Under the pieces are notes generated by a model. It did no database searches. It was not told the DNA's origin and was given only the letters and a program-made list of their open reading frames with translations. From Candidatus Igneacidithiobacillus taiwanensis (GTDB lineage Bacteria > Pseudomonadota > Gammaproteobacteria > Acidithiobacillales > Acidithiobacillaceae), in the NCBI GenBank assembly GCA_002341825.1, contig DDOU01000050.1, forward strand, positions 2,176-8,329: 6,154 nucleotides of DNA, given 5' to 3'. The translations under genes and the position numbers were made by a program. Shown in pieces: positions 5,256-6,154 of the stretch; position 1 is the first letter of the stretch; each line of letters begins with the position of its first letter.

Positions 5256-6154
5256 TTGAGTAACATGGATTCGGAATCTTCGTTCTATCTTGCTGGCCTG
5301 CAAGAAATTGGCTGGCTGGAGATGCTGCACGTTTGTCCCATTCCCCATGTGCTGCTTGATGGGCGGCAGATCATTTTCATCAATCAAGCTGCGATCGTTT
5401 TACTGGACGGTCCCAACACCGAGTTCTTCGTTGGTCGGGATATCATCGAATTCATCCACCCGCTCGATCAGGAGCGGATTCTCTATCGGGTCAGTGCCTT
5501 GAGCACGGAGAATCCGCAGAATACACCCACTTTGATCCGCCTACGGTCCGCCAAGGGTATCACGCGAACCGTGGTCTCCTCGAGTTCTCTGTTGCAGGTC
5601 AAGGGACTGCAACTGCATATGGCCTCGAGCATCGATGTTACCCAGGTTTTGCAAATGGACGAATCGCTGCGTAGCTCTGAGGAGAATTTTCAGCGACTAT
5701 TTGAGAACATGCACGATGTTTTCTACAGGACCAACGAACGGCAGGAACTGGTGTTGGTTGGGCCTGGGGTGACCCGTATGCTCGGGTATACAGTCGAAGA
5801 GGTCTTGGGTACGTCGGCCGCGAGCTATTATGTGGATCCGCTGGATCGGCAGGCGTTCCTCGAGGCGATTCGCAAGCAGGGAGAAATCCTCGATTACCCG
5901 GCGCGCCTGCGGCACAAGGATGGGCACGCGGTGCATGTAGCCATTACCAGCACCGCTATGCTCGGTGCGCGGGGCGAGTTGCTCGGGGTGGAGGGGATTT
6001 TTCGCGATATCAGTGCCGAAGTCGAGGCCAAGGCGGCATTGACGCGTCTGGCGACCCACGATGAGCTTACTGATACTCTCAACCGTCGCGCCTTTCTCGA
6101 GCAGGCGACCAAACAGGTTCGACATTTACGTCGCTATCCCGAGGACTGCCTGCT
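5256..6154 (+). CDS. PAS-PAS-GGDEF sensor, putative diguanylate cyclase (3' truncated by window)
   Basis: The open frame runs without a stop to the window end; 299 residues are visible. There is no signal peptide or membrane segment, so it is probably a cytoplasmic sensor. PAS 1 covers about 20-130, with VLLDGRQIIFINQAA and an HPLD turn at 68-71. PAS 2 covers about 140-255, starting EENFQRLFENMHDVFYRTN and ending with a PAC-like RLRHKDGHAVHV ... VEGIFRDIS. A signalling helix (AEVEAKAALTRLATHD) leads into LTDTLNRRAFLEQA at 271-284, the start of a GGDEF domain (usual form D-x-L-T-G-L-x-N-R-R). GGDEF domains make c-di-GMP from two GTP. The active-site loop, and any EAL domain after it, lie outside the window, so activity cannot be judged. 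I chose TTG 5256 because GGGGAGG lies 9 nt upstream; ATG 5265 would shorten it by three residues. It is divergent from the damaged ParA-like gene and has its own promoter candidate. Confidence 0.92.
   Translation, partial: MSNMDSESSFYLAGLQEIGWLEMLHVCPIPHVLLDGRQIIFINQAAIVLLDGPNTEFFVGRDIIEFIHPLDQERILYRVSALSTENPQNTPTLIRLRSAKGITRTVVSSSSLLQVKGLQLHMASSIDVTQVLQMDESLRSSEENFQRLFENMHDVFYRTNERQELVLVGPGVTRMLGYTVEEVLGTSAASYYVDPLDRQAFLEAIRKQGEILDYPARLRHKDGHAVHVAITSTAMLGARGELLGVEGIFRDISAEVEAKAALTRLATHDELTDTLNRRAFLEQATKQVRHLRRYPEDCL

Noticed and set aside
5052..5387. Minus-strand open frames over 4930-5199 and 5052-5387
   Set aside because: They run antisense through the PAS-GGDEF start and the promoter region and have no family resemblance. 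The segment at 5010-5037 is explained by the frameshifted ParA-like gene.
1..6154. Mobile element, CRISPR array, phage or defence system
   Set aside because: I saw no transposase, integrase, terminal repeats, direct-repeat arrays or defence-type domains. A single ParA-like gene without partners does not make a plasmid or integrative element.

Overview
The window looks like chromosomal DNA of a G+C-rich Gram-negative proteobacterium. Uup, ExoX, pirin and DUF4870 genes sit next to each other. Shine-Dalgarno sites of AAGGAG or GGAGG type and a sigma-70-like promoter precede several genes. TTG and GTG starts are used. An Acidithiobacillus-like or gammaproteobacterial source is my guess from overall protein flavour; nothing here proves it. 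I see no tRNA, rRNA, CRISPR array, transposase or attachment site.

Layout. At the left edge there may be the tail of a + strand gene (to 87), overlapped by a small + strand membrane protein gene (69-341). Its stop runs 9 bp into the end of a convergent Uup-type ABC-F ATPase gene (333-2168, minus). Upstream of uup on the same strand lie a DUF4870 membrane protein gene (2241-2594), with its own good promoter at 2626-2654, and a pirin gene (2663-3508). A 167-bp divergent gap separates pirin from an ExoX-type exonuclease gene (3676-4344, plus).

ExoX converges, with 11 bp between, on a ParA/MinD-like P-loop ATPase gene (4356-5037, minus). This gene is damaged: the likely GTG start is out of frame with the rest of the protein, and the Walker A lysine codon is GAG. 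A 218-bp divergent region follows. It holds a plausible extended -10 promoter with a 14-bp palindrome in its spacer, and two possible leader hairpins. It leads into a PAS-PAS-GGDEF gene (5256 to the right edge), which runs off the window just after the GGDEF domain begins. No gap exceeds 300 bp; 5038-5255 is the longest.

The genes do not form one obvious pathway. They are housekeeping ATPase/ribosome and DNA-structure handling (uup), DNA repair (exoX), a cupin enzyme (pirin), membrane proteins of unknown role, an orphan ParA-like ATPase and a c-di-GMP signalling sensor. I found no convincing new multi-gene system. The most interesting points are the doubly damaged ParA-like gene and the regulatory architecture upstream of the PAS-GGDEF gene.
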